64,000 bases of DNA, from the NCBI GenBank assembly GCA_024195265.1, contig JAJLRJ010000001.1:9908585-9972584 (forward strand). The letters run 5' to 3'. This document shows positions 34,685 through 43,631 of the stretch, piece after piece. Position 1 is the stretch's first letter. Each line of letters starts with the position of its first letter. The notes under the pieces were generated by a model. That model was not told the origin of the DNA, did not search any database, and saw nothing but the letters and a program-made list of their open reading frames with translations. This DNA comes from Dendrophyllia cribrosa. Lineage: Eukaryota > Cnidaria > Anthozoa > Scleractinia > Dendrophylliidae. The position numbers were made by a program, and so were the translations under genes.

Positions 34685-35194
34685 AATCTTTAAACTAGAA
34701 ATACCGTTCTCACAGAGCCTCGCAAAGCCTCGGGGAAGGAGGCACCGCAAAATTTTAGAGACATGGGGAGGGAGATAATATTAGTAGTCAACCAACAGGA
34801 AAATGCGTTCGCACAAAAGAAGGTATGTGAAAACGTAACGTTCGGGGAGATGCCAAAGTAGATACCAGTTTCCGCCCGGTTTGCCCCTGAAACGAACAAA
34901 AGTGGCGTCGAAACAGAGAAACAGAGGAAAGCTGAGTTCAATCCAGCTGCTAGCCACGATTAGGATTGCGCGAACGCAATTAAGGCAACCCGAGATTCCA
35001 CCGCCCTAAAGCGATCCACGCGCGACAAATTCATAAACCTGGCTTCGCAAGGAGCAAAATGCAAGGCTGACTCGAACAGCTAAATATGTGTATTTTCTCT
35101 ATTGCTCAGATCTGAATTTCTAAAGTAGTGCAATTGCCGACGCTACAACTTCGGTTAGGTCAAAATTATGCAAAACGAATACCCTTCTTGTACG
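34316..35194. other. Non-coding interval with C homopolymer
   Basis: Positions 34520-34590 hold four direct copies of an AACAATTTTTCAA-like unit. Positions 34648-34681 are a C run. No gene supported. Confidence 0.5.
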
Positions 35195-35658
35195 GTGGAA
35201 CCTCGATATAACGAACCTCTCCAGTGCAGTTAACGACTTCCTCGGCATAACGAACTGATATTCTCGTTCAGCTCGGCAAAATTACAAGTAAAATGTATGG
35301 AACAGAACCTCGATGTATCAAAAACCTTGTTATAACAAACACAATCCGGCAGCCCAAACGTATAATCTACCCCGATATGACGAATAAATGTCAACGCGCG
35401 ACAAAAGATGAATGCGGAACAGATCAACAGTGTGTGTTATAGGACAAAGGTATAACCTGTACAGTTTTCCAGTGTCGTAGTTATGTTTACAGTGCACTGT
35501 AGCTTCATACAGGAATTAAAATGCAAATGTTGTTTGTTAAGATCTGGAAATACGTAACACCGTCACAAAATAATTATTAGCTGTACCTCGATATAACGAA
35601 CATTTTGGTTGTTTTTCCGCAAATTCCTTATAACGAGGTTTTCGATATAACATCATCA
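35195..35658. mobile_element. Pogo/Tigger-like MITE (CCTCGATATAACGAA ends)
   Basis: It starts GGTGGAACCTCGATATAACG. Its right portion has CGATATAACGAAC and TATAACGAGGTTTTCGATAT inverted to it. Internal copies of ATAACGAA occur at 35246 and nearby. No transposase. Assigned by end motif. Confidence 0.6.
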
Positions 35659-35675
35659 TCATCATCATCATCATC
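35648..35675 (-). repeat. (ATC)n microsatellite, probable 3' tail of the retrotransposon fragment
   Basis: About nine ATC units. On the minus strand this is a (GAT)n run lying directly after the reverse-transcriptase C-terminal frame, as microsatellite tails do in RTE-type elements. Confidence 0.8.
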
Positions 35676-35682
35676 CGTAGAC

Positions 35683-36410
35683 TCAAACACGATATTTGAG
35701 ACGAACCCGGTGTCTGACGCGCCACACGTCCCGATCAGTCAACAGGCTATCAAGCTCTTCCCTAGACTCCATCTCTGCATCTTGCATTAAAATACTAAGC
35801 AACGTCTTTGCAGGCTGTCCAGCAACACGTCTGCCATGCGTTGGTTCCCATACTATTACCTTGCTGGCGGGCAGTTCAGGGTGCCGATGGCAGTGCCTAT
35901 GCCAACCGCAGACGACGCTCCTTCACCTTCTCAGACAATTTCGGAATGGGGTCGTACTACTCCTCACTAGTCATATGTTTTTTTTTTTCCAGTTGACATT
36001 TTGCACCATCCGCCGCATTCTGGTATAGCACCCGTCTAGGGATTTGCTTTGGTGAGGGTCCAGGCCTCACACTCATAGAGCAGGATCGTTTCAATCGATA
36101 ATAATAATAATAACTTTATTAATAATAATAACCGCTTTATTTATGTGTCTAAAAATCATCTAGCAGAGGGAAAAACCCTTCACTAATAGGGGACACCTAA
36201 CAACAGTAAAATGTCTGGAAGAGCCTTATATCTTGAGACGCTTTGACAACTGAGCAGACCAGATTTTCTTCATGTCATGGAGAGCCTTCCAGGAGAGTGC
36301 TTTCCGAACCTTAATGTGCACTGCATCCTCGACCCCGGGTACCTAAAGTCGTCCACTTCCTCAAGTGGGATGCCATCCTTGATATAACGAATCAATTTCC
36401 CCAGTCCCTT
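35683..36410 (-). pseudogene. 5'-truncated RTE-like non-LTR retrotransposon, reverse transcriptase C-terminus
   Basis: Minus-strand frames give pieces of a non-LTR polyprotein C-terminus: LEEVDDFRYPGSRMQ and WKALHDMKKIWSAQLSKRLK (about 36390-36240), then TILLYECEAWTLTKA (about 36095-36045), and last EELDSLLTDRDVWRVRHRV near 35750-35700, followed by a stop and the (GAT)n tail. Frameshifts and an insert at about 36099-36235 break it. The L(L)YxxEAWTLTK motif is typical of the region after the RT domain in RTE/CR1-like elements. This is a dead copy. Confidence 0.7.
36098..36235. repeat. (AAT)n-bearing insertion inside the RT fragment
   Basis: An ATAATAATAATAATAAC run followed by ACTTTATTAATAATAATAAC and ~100 bp of unique DNA separates two RT pieces that are contiguous in relatives. 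A short retroposon or MITE insertion is likely. Confidence 0.5.
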
Positions 36411-36443
36411 GGCTACGGTGGCCCACATCAAAACAAAACATAC

Positions 36444-36553
36444 TTTTCCACGGCAAAACATTCTTTTCCACGGCGAAACCTTCTTTTCCACGGCAAAACA
36501 TACTTTTCCACGGCAAAACTTTCCTTTCCACGGCAAAACATACTTTTCCAAGG
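36444..36553. repeat. 20-bp minisatellite array, left (about 5.5 units)
   Basis: Units of CTTTTCCACGGCAAAACATA with one or two changes each. The same array in inverted orientation is at 39848-39945 and 40101-40140. It lies directly upstream of the integrase-like start codon at 36604. Confidence 0.9.
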
Positions 36554-36603
36554 CGATCGTAAAGGAAGGGGCCTGGGACAGGACCGCCGAAAAGAGAAGC
36601 AAG

Positions 36604-36795
36604 ATGGCGACGGTCTATGATGACAGCGTAGATGAGGAAGTGCTCATAAAATACTACTTTTATCGTGGCTATGAACACAAAGATATCCTAGATTTCCTAG
36701 CAATCTATCACAACATTGAAATAAGTGAACGCACATTACACAGACGACTGAGGATGTATGGATTATCCAGGAGAAACCCGGAATACGATATTCGT
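36604..36795 (+). pseudogene. Integrase-like (rve-type) transposon protein, N-terminal part
   Basis: The ATG at 36604 opens MATVYDDSVDEEVLIKYY, continuing FYRGYEHKDILDFLAIYH and RTLHRRLRMYGLSRRNPEY. This helix-turn-helix-like N-terminus is familiar from animal proteins with an integrase core domain that carry LKRRLxxxGLxRR. The frame stops just after EYDIRI, where a hairpin MITE is inserted. The coding sequence resumes at 39171 (see that entry), so this is one gene split by about 2.4 kb of younger mobile DNA. Confidence 0.7.
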
Positions 36796-36796
36796 A

Positions 36797-36958
36797 TCTA
36801 AATACCCCTTATTCGATGTTTTGGGAGATAATACGCGCGGATATTTTACGAGTTGTGTAGTATTTTTCCGAGCCCCCCCGGGGGCGAGGAAAAATGCGAG
36901 CAATGAGTAAAATGTCCGCGCGTATTATCTCCCAAAACATCGAATAAGAGGTTTATTA
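36797..36958. mobile_element. Hairpin MITE, family M5 copy 1
   Basis: A palindrome of ~155 bp: CCTTATTCGATGTTTTGGGA...GCGCGGATATTTTAC pairs with GTAAAATGTCCGCGCG...ATCGAATAAGAGG. Copy 2 is at 38865-39045. The two copies flank the Crypton-type gene in the same orientation. Confidence 0.85.
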
Positions 36959-37276
36959 TACCACTGAATTTTTTCTGTTATCAATCATCTATTTTTTCAG
37001 CTAGAGTACAGAAAGCGGCAATTTTCTCATTCTTCGAACTTATATGGCGCGCGTGAGTGACGTGAGCAAACAAAAAGCCAGGAAAATGCATTTTATTTGA
37101 CAAATGACATGTTTTTGACACACGGCGATCAAAAATAGCTTTGCGTGATCGTGTCAGATTTTTCATTCATTCATTTTTACAAAGACTGAAATAAGTTTTC
37201 AAAAAAACTCCGTAAACAGTTCTAGCGGCCGTGAAAGTTATGTTCTAAATCGGCTAAACAACACTACAAAGTTTCT

Positions 37277-38743
37277 TTAAAGTTCATCGTCACTATCAGA
37301 AAGAGGCAAGATTCTCTTAAATTTTTTCCTCTGAAATAAGCTGAATTGCTCGCCAGTTTCGAAGCCATGTGCATCGACGGCAAAGGTGAACTGACAATTG
37401 TTGAAGACTGCTCCAGTGAACATATTTATGGCTCCATCATCGTGCTGGCCATTTGAAGCAATCTGAGGCTTCAGGATGTTGCTTTCAACTGGAGACTTGC
37501 TTGTTTTGGAATCTTCAATGTAGTTGCTGAGTTTTGCTGACATGTCCTTTTGCTGCTTTGTGGAAGTGCTGGAATAGCTGTCTAAGGACTTCAGATTTCT
37601 TTGTCCAGCGAGTGCAATGATGTTTAAAGGCTCGACGTTCTCTTTCCGAAGAGTTGAGATCATGGTTCTTCGTACGGAGTGGTTGGTGTGTCGTCCGGAC
37701 AATCCTGCGGCCTCGCTCATAGACTTCATATATGAACCAAGCGAGTTCTTGCCAAGTGGCTGTTTCTTGTACCAGATCGTAGAAGCAGGCTTAGTAATGG
37801 CCGCCAGGTAAAAGGGGGCGTCTTCACTGTTCATCTCAAGTGGTCGCCTGGACAGATATTCTCGGAAGATTCTCACTGGACACCGTGGTCCCTCTGTAGC
37901 GTACATTTTGGGGTTGAAAGAGCGGTCGGGAACAAATTCATGTTCACCAGTGCGGGTTTTGCTTCCACGCTCGGTAATCCACTCAACGTACTCTTTTCCG
38001 TGGGGACCGTTTTCTCGTTTAATCTTAAAGTCGCCAAACTTAATTCGGTGGTGTTCATCGCGAGCCCGCCAGCCAAAGAACATAGTGTTGTTAAACCAGA
38101 TGGTACGCAAAAGGCTTTGCGGAGAATGGTCTCCCAACTGTTTTTCTTCCCACAACTGCTGGATTTCATCCTCGCTCAGTCCGACGGCTTTATTTGGCCT
38201 TTGCCCTTTGCCTGCGCGACGTAACTGTTTTCTTTTGGAAGACAAAGCTTCTCCGGCCGTGGAAAATTGTATGTCTGTAAGTATACTGTACTTTTTTCCT
38301 CGTTCACGTAAAAAACGGTCAATGCTTCCAAACAGTGAAGTTAGCGTGTCAGGCTCAAACTCGTCTCCGTTTTGTTTACGTACTTTTAAAACAAAGTGAG
38401 CTAAAATCTTGTCCAGTTCTTGTGGCTGTATGTCATCCAGTCGTCTAGTTTCGTTTACAGATTTGGCCCATCTGTAAAAGACGTTAAGGTCACTTGCTGT
38501 CTTTTTGGTTGTATTTTTGTTTCTGTTCTGTTCAATAAATGTTTTAATATCAGTATCGTTAAGTTGTCTGTCTTCAGTTTGTTCAGTTTGTTCACTTTCC
38601 TCAGTAGTAATACCAGTTTGGGTTGTTTCAGTGTTTTCTGTATGTTCAGTTAGAGAGTCGGCTGCTGCAATAAGTTCGTCGTCTAAAAAGTCAAGTTGAA
38701 AAGTTGTAAACAAGTCGAAATTTGGTTCGTCCAGTCCGGCCAT
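37277..38743 (-). CDS. Crypton-type tyrosine recombinase (DUF3504-like), intact 488 aa
   Basis: This would catalyse DNA strand exchange through a tyrosine nucleophile, as the mobility enzyme of a Crypton transposon. A disordered Thr/Glu-rich N-terminus (to ~70) is followed by a SAM-like core-binding region (~75-200) and the catalytic domain (~215-410). Visible catalytic motifs: the box I arginine in WFNNTMFFGWRARDEHH, box II HSVRR in HTNHSVRRTMISTLRKEN, and the nucleophile Tyr in AGQRNLKSLDSYSS, where the usual GH is GQ. The C-tail ends in an acidic SDSDDEL. One ATG-to-stop ORF with no disablement, which suggests recent activity. It sits between two hairpin MITEs inside a split integrase pseudogene. 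Confidence 0.85.
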   Translation of the reverse strand: MAGLDEPNFDLFTTFQLDFLDDELIAAADSLTEHTENTETTQTGITTEESEQTEQTEDRQLNDTDIKTFIEQNRNKNTTKKTASDLNVFYRWAKSVNETRRLDDIQPQELDKILAHFVLKVRKQNGDEFEPDTLTSLFGSIDRFLRERGKKYSILTDIQFSTAGEALSSKRKQLRRAGKGQRPNKAVGLSEDEIQQLWEEKQLGDHSPQSLLRTIWFNNTMFFGWRARDEHHRIKFGDFKIKRENGPHGKEYVEWITERGSKTRTGEHEFVPDRSFNPKMYATEGPRCPVRIFREYLSRRPLEMNSEDAPFYLAAITKPASTIWYKKQPLGKNSLGSYMKSMSEAAGLSGRHTNHSVRRTMISTLRKENVEPLNIIALAGQRNLKSLDSYSSTSTKQQKDMSAKLSNYIEDSKTSKSPVESNILKPQIASNGQHDDGAINMFTGAVFNNCQFTFAVDAHGFETGEQFSLFQRKKFKRILPLSDSDDEL

Positions 38744-38789
38744 TTTTTTCTTCGTCCTCCTTTAGCTAAAACCGGTCAAACCGGGATTT

Positions 38790-39165
38790 TACAGTGTAAT
38801 ACGCTGGCATATTTTGCGTGTTCTCTTGCCCTTATACGGTAAAATGGCGCAACAGTGGTATAATATATACACCTTATTCGATGGTTTAACAGATAATACG
38901 CGCGGATATTTTACGAGTTGCGTAGTATTTTTTCGAGCCCCGCAGGGGCGAGAAAAAATGCGAGCAATGAGTAAAATGTCTGCACGTATTATCTGTTAAA
39001 CCATCGAATAAGGGATTTATTATTCGACTGAAATTATTTTATTTATAATAGCTTGTGTCTTGAAACCGGGATGCTAAGGTGTAATACGGCAATCTACTGT
39101 GTAATACGCTCGGATATTTTGCGTGTTCTCTTTCCCTTATAAGGTAAAATGACATCACAGTCGAA
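38790..39165. repeat. Direct repeat pair flanking MITE M5 copy 2
   Basis: GTGTAATACGCT.GCATATTTTGCGTGTTCTCTT.CCCTTATA.GGTAAAATG occurs at 38793-38848 and again at 39092-39152. The two copies surround the hairpin. They may be terminal direct repeats of the Crypton or a duplication made at insertion. Confidence 0.65.
38865..39045. mobile_element. Hairpin MITE, family M5 copy 2
   Basis: Inverted arms extend from CAGTGGTATAATATATAC plus CTTATTCGATGG on the left to CCATCGAATAAGGG plus TTATTATTCGACTGAAA on the right. The core matches 36797-36958. Confidence 0.85.
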
Positions 39166-39170
39166 TGATA

Positions 39171-39366
39171 AAATTGATGAAGTCAGTCAAGCTATGTTAG
39201 ATGGCCCTGATTGTATTTCGGGTTACAGGCCTAGTCTGCAGTTAGCTCGTACTTATAGGGAATTGGATCCAGATGGTTGCCAAAAAAAGAAAAGAACATA
39301 AATAAAAATAACGTCTGGCACGCGGACGAATATGACAAACTAAAACCCTATGAGCCGGTTATTTAA
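39171..39366 (+). pseudogene. Integrase-like transposon protein, continuation after the insertion
   Basis: One frame reads IDEVSQAMLDGPDCISGYRP and ARTYRELDPDGC, then stops after KKKRT. A second frame nearby gives NNVWHADEYDKLKPYEPVI. Both match the family layout (DGPxxxxGYR, LDPxGxxxRK, and WHxDxYDKLKP, whose aspartate is the first catalytic residue of the rve core). The frameshift and the truncation before the rest of the catalytic core make it a pseudogene. Joined with 36604-36795 it shows the Crypton/MITE block inserted between EYD and IDEV. Confidence 0.65.
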
Positions 39367-39369
39367 ACA

Positions 39370-39600
39370 ATGTCTAACTTAGACCGCGGTTTAAGAAAAT
39401 CAATGGACCTCCCTATCTGTTTATAAGTTGGCTATTTAAGAAGATAAATGTTTTCCTAGTCTGTGCTATATGCCTTCTTGAAATCGTTTACAGTGAATAG
39501 CGTATAAATATTAGGGTTAGCCAGATTTAAATTGGGTTAGACCGCGGTTTTGTTAAACACCGTCTAAACTACTCCACCCCCCCCCCCCCCCCCCCCCACC
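39370..39600. other. Non-coding, with C tract at 39577-39598
   Basis: Two direct copies of TTAGACCGCGGTTT (39390 and 39537) and a C homopolymer; perhaps an eroded MITE. Confidence 0.4.
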
Positions 39601-39734
39601 CCCACCCTTTCCTTCCTTCGTACTCCCACCCGTATAACCCATTACTCTCAACTTTCTATTGCCAACGATGTTGGTTATGCACTTTTAATATACTAACGCA
39701 ATCACACATCTCTTTATCTCCAAGCAAAACGTTT

Positions 39735-39960
39735 TTGAAATGTTTATCTGAAAAATATGAACACTTCCTCATCTACGCTGTCTTCATAGGCCGTCGCTAT
39801 CTTGATTCTGTTTTAATCCTGTCACAGGACCCTTCCTATACGTTTGACGTGGAAAAGTATGTTTTGCCGTGGCAAAGAAAGTTTTGCCGTGGAAAAGAAT
39901 GTTTTGCCGTGGAAAAGTATGTTTTGCCGTAGAAAAGAAAGTTTTAAAAACTCTTATTCT
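39735..39960 (-). repeat. Inverted copy of the integrase 5' end plus 20-bp array
   Basis: Read on the minus strand this repeats 36420-36660: the 20-bp array (39848-39945), the spacer, and a coding start equivalent, IATAYEDSVDEEVFI, with ATG changed to ATA. It makes an inverted repeat of about 220 bp around the whole integrase/Crypton region. It could be the terminal inverted repeat of the integrase-bearing element or an inverted partial copy. Confidence 0.7.
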
Positions 39961-39974
39961 TCGGCCATTTCAAC

Positions 39975-40101
39975 TTTAACAGAAATAAAATACACACTGC
40001 GGTTATAAACATGAAACGTCAAGTCATTAATCAAAGTTTTTTACAACATGCGTTGTTTTGTCATGTTTATAACCGCAGTGTGTATTTTATTTCTGTTAAA
40101 G
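39975..40101. mobile_element. Short hairpin element inserted in the 20-bp array
   Basis: Perfect ~43-bp arms, CTTTAACAGAAATAAAATAC...GTTTATAAC and their complement, flank a ~40-bp loop. The 20-bp minisatellite resumes at 40101-40140, so the hairpin was inserted within it. Confidence 0.85.
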
Positions 40102-40161
40102 AAAGTTTTGTTGTGGAAAAGTATGTTTTGCCTTGGCAGATGTGGTCGGATAAGTTTTAAT

Positions 40162-40471
40162 AGAGAGCTTAAGCAACAACAACGGTGACGGCAACGAGAA
40201 CGGCACAAAACAATAGGTTTAATGAGCGAAAACAATGCCTTTGCACGTGTTGCACGTGCGTTTTACATTTTAGTAAATTTCTTTGCCGTTCCCTGCAAAA
40301 CAACAACGTCAAATGATCAAATTGAAGGTTTTATGGAGAACGTGAACACGCGACGGTTAATTTACCTTTCTCTATTTGAACTGGTAAGCCATTCCTTCAA
40401 ATTTAGCTCCTGGGTCCTTTTTTCAAGTGACGTTTTTCATGGCGTTGCCGTCGTCGTTGCTTAACTTCTCT
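40162..40471. mobile_element. MITE flanked by AAT, abutting the Harbinger element
   Basis: Ends AGAGAGCTTAAGCAAC and GTTGCTTAACTTCTCT are inverted copies, with the subterminal GGTGACGGCAAC pairing with GTTGCCGTCGTC. AAT is present on both outer sides (40159-40161, 40472-40474). A related fragment is at 14795-14878. No coding capacity. Confidence 0.8.
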
Positions 40472-40887
40472 AATAGGCTGTTTTAGCAACAGGACGGGAC
40501 GTCAGGTGAGGACGTCGCGCTCGGTTAAAGGGACTGGAAACTAGCAGTTTTGGCGCGTCCTCACTTTGTCAAGTCGTGTTGAGGACGTGAGATCAGCCAT
40601 TTTGCCGTCGGCGAGAGAACGTCGAAGAAAAAGCTAGGTAAGAGGCTTTAAATTAACTTCCTAACAAATAATTTCGATTTGTTTAGCTTACATGATCTCG
40701 GGGAAGTCTAACAGTAGTATTTTTCTCGGTTTTGTTCGTTTAAAATCGCCAAAACATTTTATCACAACAAAGCATATTTTTCGGTGCTCCAGTGAAGCTT
40801 ACAGTGTACAAGTGTTTCCTCGCCGTGAATTTTTTAGCAGGCTTTTATGCTAATGAATTGCACTATCTATCGTATTTCAGGTTGGAA

Positions 40888-42186
40888 ATGGCTGATGCAC
40901 ATAAGAAGTAAGTAAATTCGAATTTTAAAATGTTTATTCATAACTTGGAGAACCAGTTACAACTTACTACATTTTAACACTTATAAGCTTACTGCTCGTT
41001 ACTAGAAATCTTAAATTTTTTTAAGCTTATCGAACTGAAGTTTGTTACATAACTACCGTATATAGAATATGGCTTTGGATCTGAAAGCCGTAAATGATGC
41101 ACATGGCTAGAAAATTGTTAAATATTAACTTTCACGTTTATCAGGTAGTTTTTTTTACCAAATTGCAAAAAATATAAGTAAGCTTAACTGAAGGAAAATG
41201 GTTTAATAAGTTTAAGGGTATTGACATGCGAGTTGTATTCGGTGTTGGTTTCTGTTTGTTCGCTCGCATTTTACGTGCTAAAAGCTACCACGCTTTCAAT
41301 AAATCTTAAAATCAAACATAAATGCAAAAACTGTATAGAATTGGATTTTGCCAATTACCAATTACCCTGGCATGTTATTGCTTGATCATTGTTTTGTCAA
41401 AGTGAAACTAAAGTAAGCTATTTTTCCTTGCACAGACCTGTGATGAATTGGACAGAGGAGAAAGACGTTATGTTGTTAAAGGAAATGGGAGGACAAGGAA
41501 TTTTTCAGTACAAAGCTGGAAGTCGGGAAAGAGGTGGCGTTTGGCAAGTAATTGCAAACAACTTAAACTGCCACAAGGATCTATTTGACGCAGTGGCTGC
41601 CAGGGGCGTGAGAGATAGATTTACTTTGCTCTCAAAGAGGTACAAGGCAAGGATGACTGAAGAGCTGAAAGGCTCAGGGCTTGGAGGCGGAGAACTAACT
41701 GAATATGAAATGTTAATGGAAGAACTCATAAGCCTGAGTGAAGAGTCTGACAGAAAAACAGAAACGGAAGTGGAGAACGCAAAGAAAAGTGTAAATGCTG
41801 AACGAGAAAAGGCCTTAGAAATAAGAAAACAGGCCATGGAGACCATGGCTGAAAGCAAGAAACGCGGACAAGCCGAAGTAGAAGAAGAAGTCAAGGAAAA
41901 AAAGAAGAGAAGATCTGGAGTGGACACTATGTCTTGGCTGGCTGAAAAAACTGCACTGGATGCAAAATTAAAAGAGAAAGAGATGGAAGAACAGAAGGAA
42001 CAAAGAGAGAAAGAGAGAAGAGAAAGAAATGAGCAGATGGGTCTACTTCAAAAGCAACTCCAAATGCAGATAGAAAGTCAACAGCAGCAACAGAACATGA
42101 TACAACAGCAACTCATGGCCATGATGCAGCAGCAGCAACAGCAAATGCAGCTTATGTTTGGACAAGTCTTTAAAGACAAGCAGTGA
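40888..42186 (+). CDS. Myb/SANT-like protein of the Harbinger transposon
   Basis: Two coding exons: 40888-40907 (MADAHK plus two bases, donor GTAAGT) and 41436-42186, joined in frame to give MADAHKKPVMNWTEEKD and a 256-aa product. A 5' UTR intron is also likely (donor after AAAGCTAG near 40637, acceptor TTTCAG at 40880). In this superfamily the partner protein binds the transposon ends and brings the nuclease to the nucleus and DNA. The N-terminal ~95 residues form a trihelix/Myb-like domain (NWTEEKDVMLLKEM, GGVWQVIANNL, VRDRFTLLSKRYKARM). A long charged coiled coil with KEKKKRR (a candidate nuclear signal) follows, then a Gln/Met-rich tail. AATAAA at 42307. The frame is intact. Confidence 0.85.
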
Positions 42187-42366
42187 TATTGTTTGGTGAA
42201 ACTGTTTTTTATTCTGTAACTTTTAATCAACGTTTGATCAATACATTCCATGTTTCAGTCCCTTTAATTTTCAGGCGGCTGTTATGTAAATTTAAAAAGT
42301 TAATTAATAAACGAGGTTGTTGTTATAAAATGCATAATGTATTGCTCAGTTACTATTCCGTGTAGA

Positions 42367-43443
42367 TTACCAGAAATAGTCTTGGAGACTAGGAGGATCA
42401 AAATTGAAATATTCAGACACAATATTCCCATAGATGCATGTATGGGCATTCTGGAGAATACCACAAACTAGGTATATTTTCCCCACTGGACTTAGGCCAA
42501 TTTTAAGTTGCTTTTTAAAGTCAACAAACTTGTAATAGTTTTGAATGTTTCCGAATATCCACTCCACAGATATCCTGACTTCACTCATCGCTTCATTGAA
42601 TCTCTGCATTTGAGGCGTCAAATGTGCATCTCTAAATGGAGCTTGCAAATGAATTCCTAGGGGGTAAGCTGGGTCCCCATACAAGCATAAGGGTTGACCA
42701 TGATCCCAAGCAACCCTTTGCAGTTCCCTTAACATTCCTGATTCGTGTAGCATCGTGCTATCGTGCCTTCGTCCTTCAAATGGCCCAGCTAAATTAGCGA
42801 TAAGGCCATTTGGGGTCACAATGCTTTGAAATTTTATAGCATGGACACGTTTGTGTCCATTGTATACTATGCGTTGATTGTTTTGAGGCCTTGCTATTCT
42901 GCAAAGAGTCCCATCAACAAAACCAAAACAGTTATGCAATGGAGCCCCTCGATTGTGGATGCTTGCTGCATAGCGCCGTAGTATTTAAGGCTGAAGAAAT
43001 GGCTGATTCCAAGACTCGAGACGATGGTGATGTGTGGCGTATACGTAATTTAATACTGTGTTGAAAATAAGGCACAATTCCGTCGGATTTCTACCAAAGC
43101 GCGGAACCATGTCAGTGTACCTGCATGGAAAAGCGAGCCGTTTTAAAAGAATGCACAAGCCTTCAAGTTTAGAACATACAGTTCTCTGTGAACAAATGAA
43201 CGTGTCTGGTAAACCTAAAACTTCCAATAACGAGTAGATGTCAGCTTTGTTGAATCTTAATTCTGTTCTGCACTCGGCATCATCCCAGTTATCGAAGTCA
43301 AATTTCTCAAATTTCCAGTAGGGAAACAATTCTCTGGACTTGTTTTCTTCGTATAATACAGCAAATTCCACGGCGTCAATAACATTGGCTTGATATGCAA
43401 AAAGTAATGCCTCTCTAACGCTTCGAAGACCTCCGTTCGCCAT
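42367..43443 (-). pseudogene. HARBI1-like transposase (DDE_Tnp_4), one in-frame stop
   Basis: The open frame from ATG 43443 runs 358 codons to 42367 apart from one TAA at about 42985-42987, close to the usual ~350-aa family length. The N-terminal half is helical. The catalytic half shows the DDE triad: Asp in CFGFVDGTL, Asp in LCLYGDPAYPL, and Glu in ISVEWIFGNI, together with HDSTML and the GPFEGRRHD stretch typical of HARBI1-type nucleases. The stop lies just before ILRRYAASIHNRGAPLHNCF, which continues the family pattern, so it is a nonsense mutation and not the gene end. A very small intron there cannot be excluded. It converges on the Myb-like gene with ~180 bp between stops. Confidence 0.85.
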
Positions 43444-43631
43444 GATGAAAACAAGACCAACATCCGCGTCTTGGATTTCCCGCGCTTTTCACTGCGCGCG
43501 TTCTGCCCCAGTACTCCCGTCCTCATACGCGGTCAAATGACGCGTCCTCTGGCCATCGCGTCCTGTTGCTAAAACAGTCTAATGTCCCGTATAGCCCCTC
43601 CCTCGTTAAAATTAATTTACAAATCGTTGCT

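Larger units (their letters stand above)
40475..43580. mobile_element. Harbinger (PIF) DNA transposon, nearly complete
   Basis: The ends AGGCTGTTTTAGCAACAGGA and TCCTGTTGCTAAAACAGTCT are inverted repeats, followed inward by further imperfect GAGGACG/CGTCCTC matches. AAT flanks both sides (40472-40474 and 43581-43583), a 3-bp duplication as expected for Harbinger. It carries two convergent genes, a Myb/SANT-like DNA-binding protein (plus) and a HARBI1-like nuclease (minus), the standard two-gene layout of the superfamily. The nuclease has one nonsense codon, so this copy is probably non-autonomous now. Confidence 0.9.
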
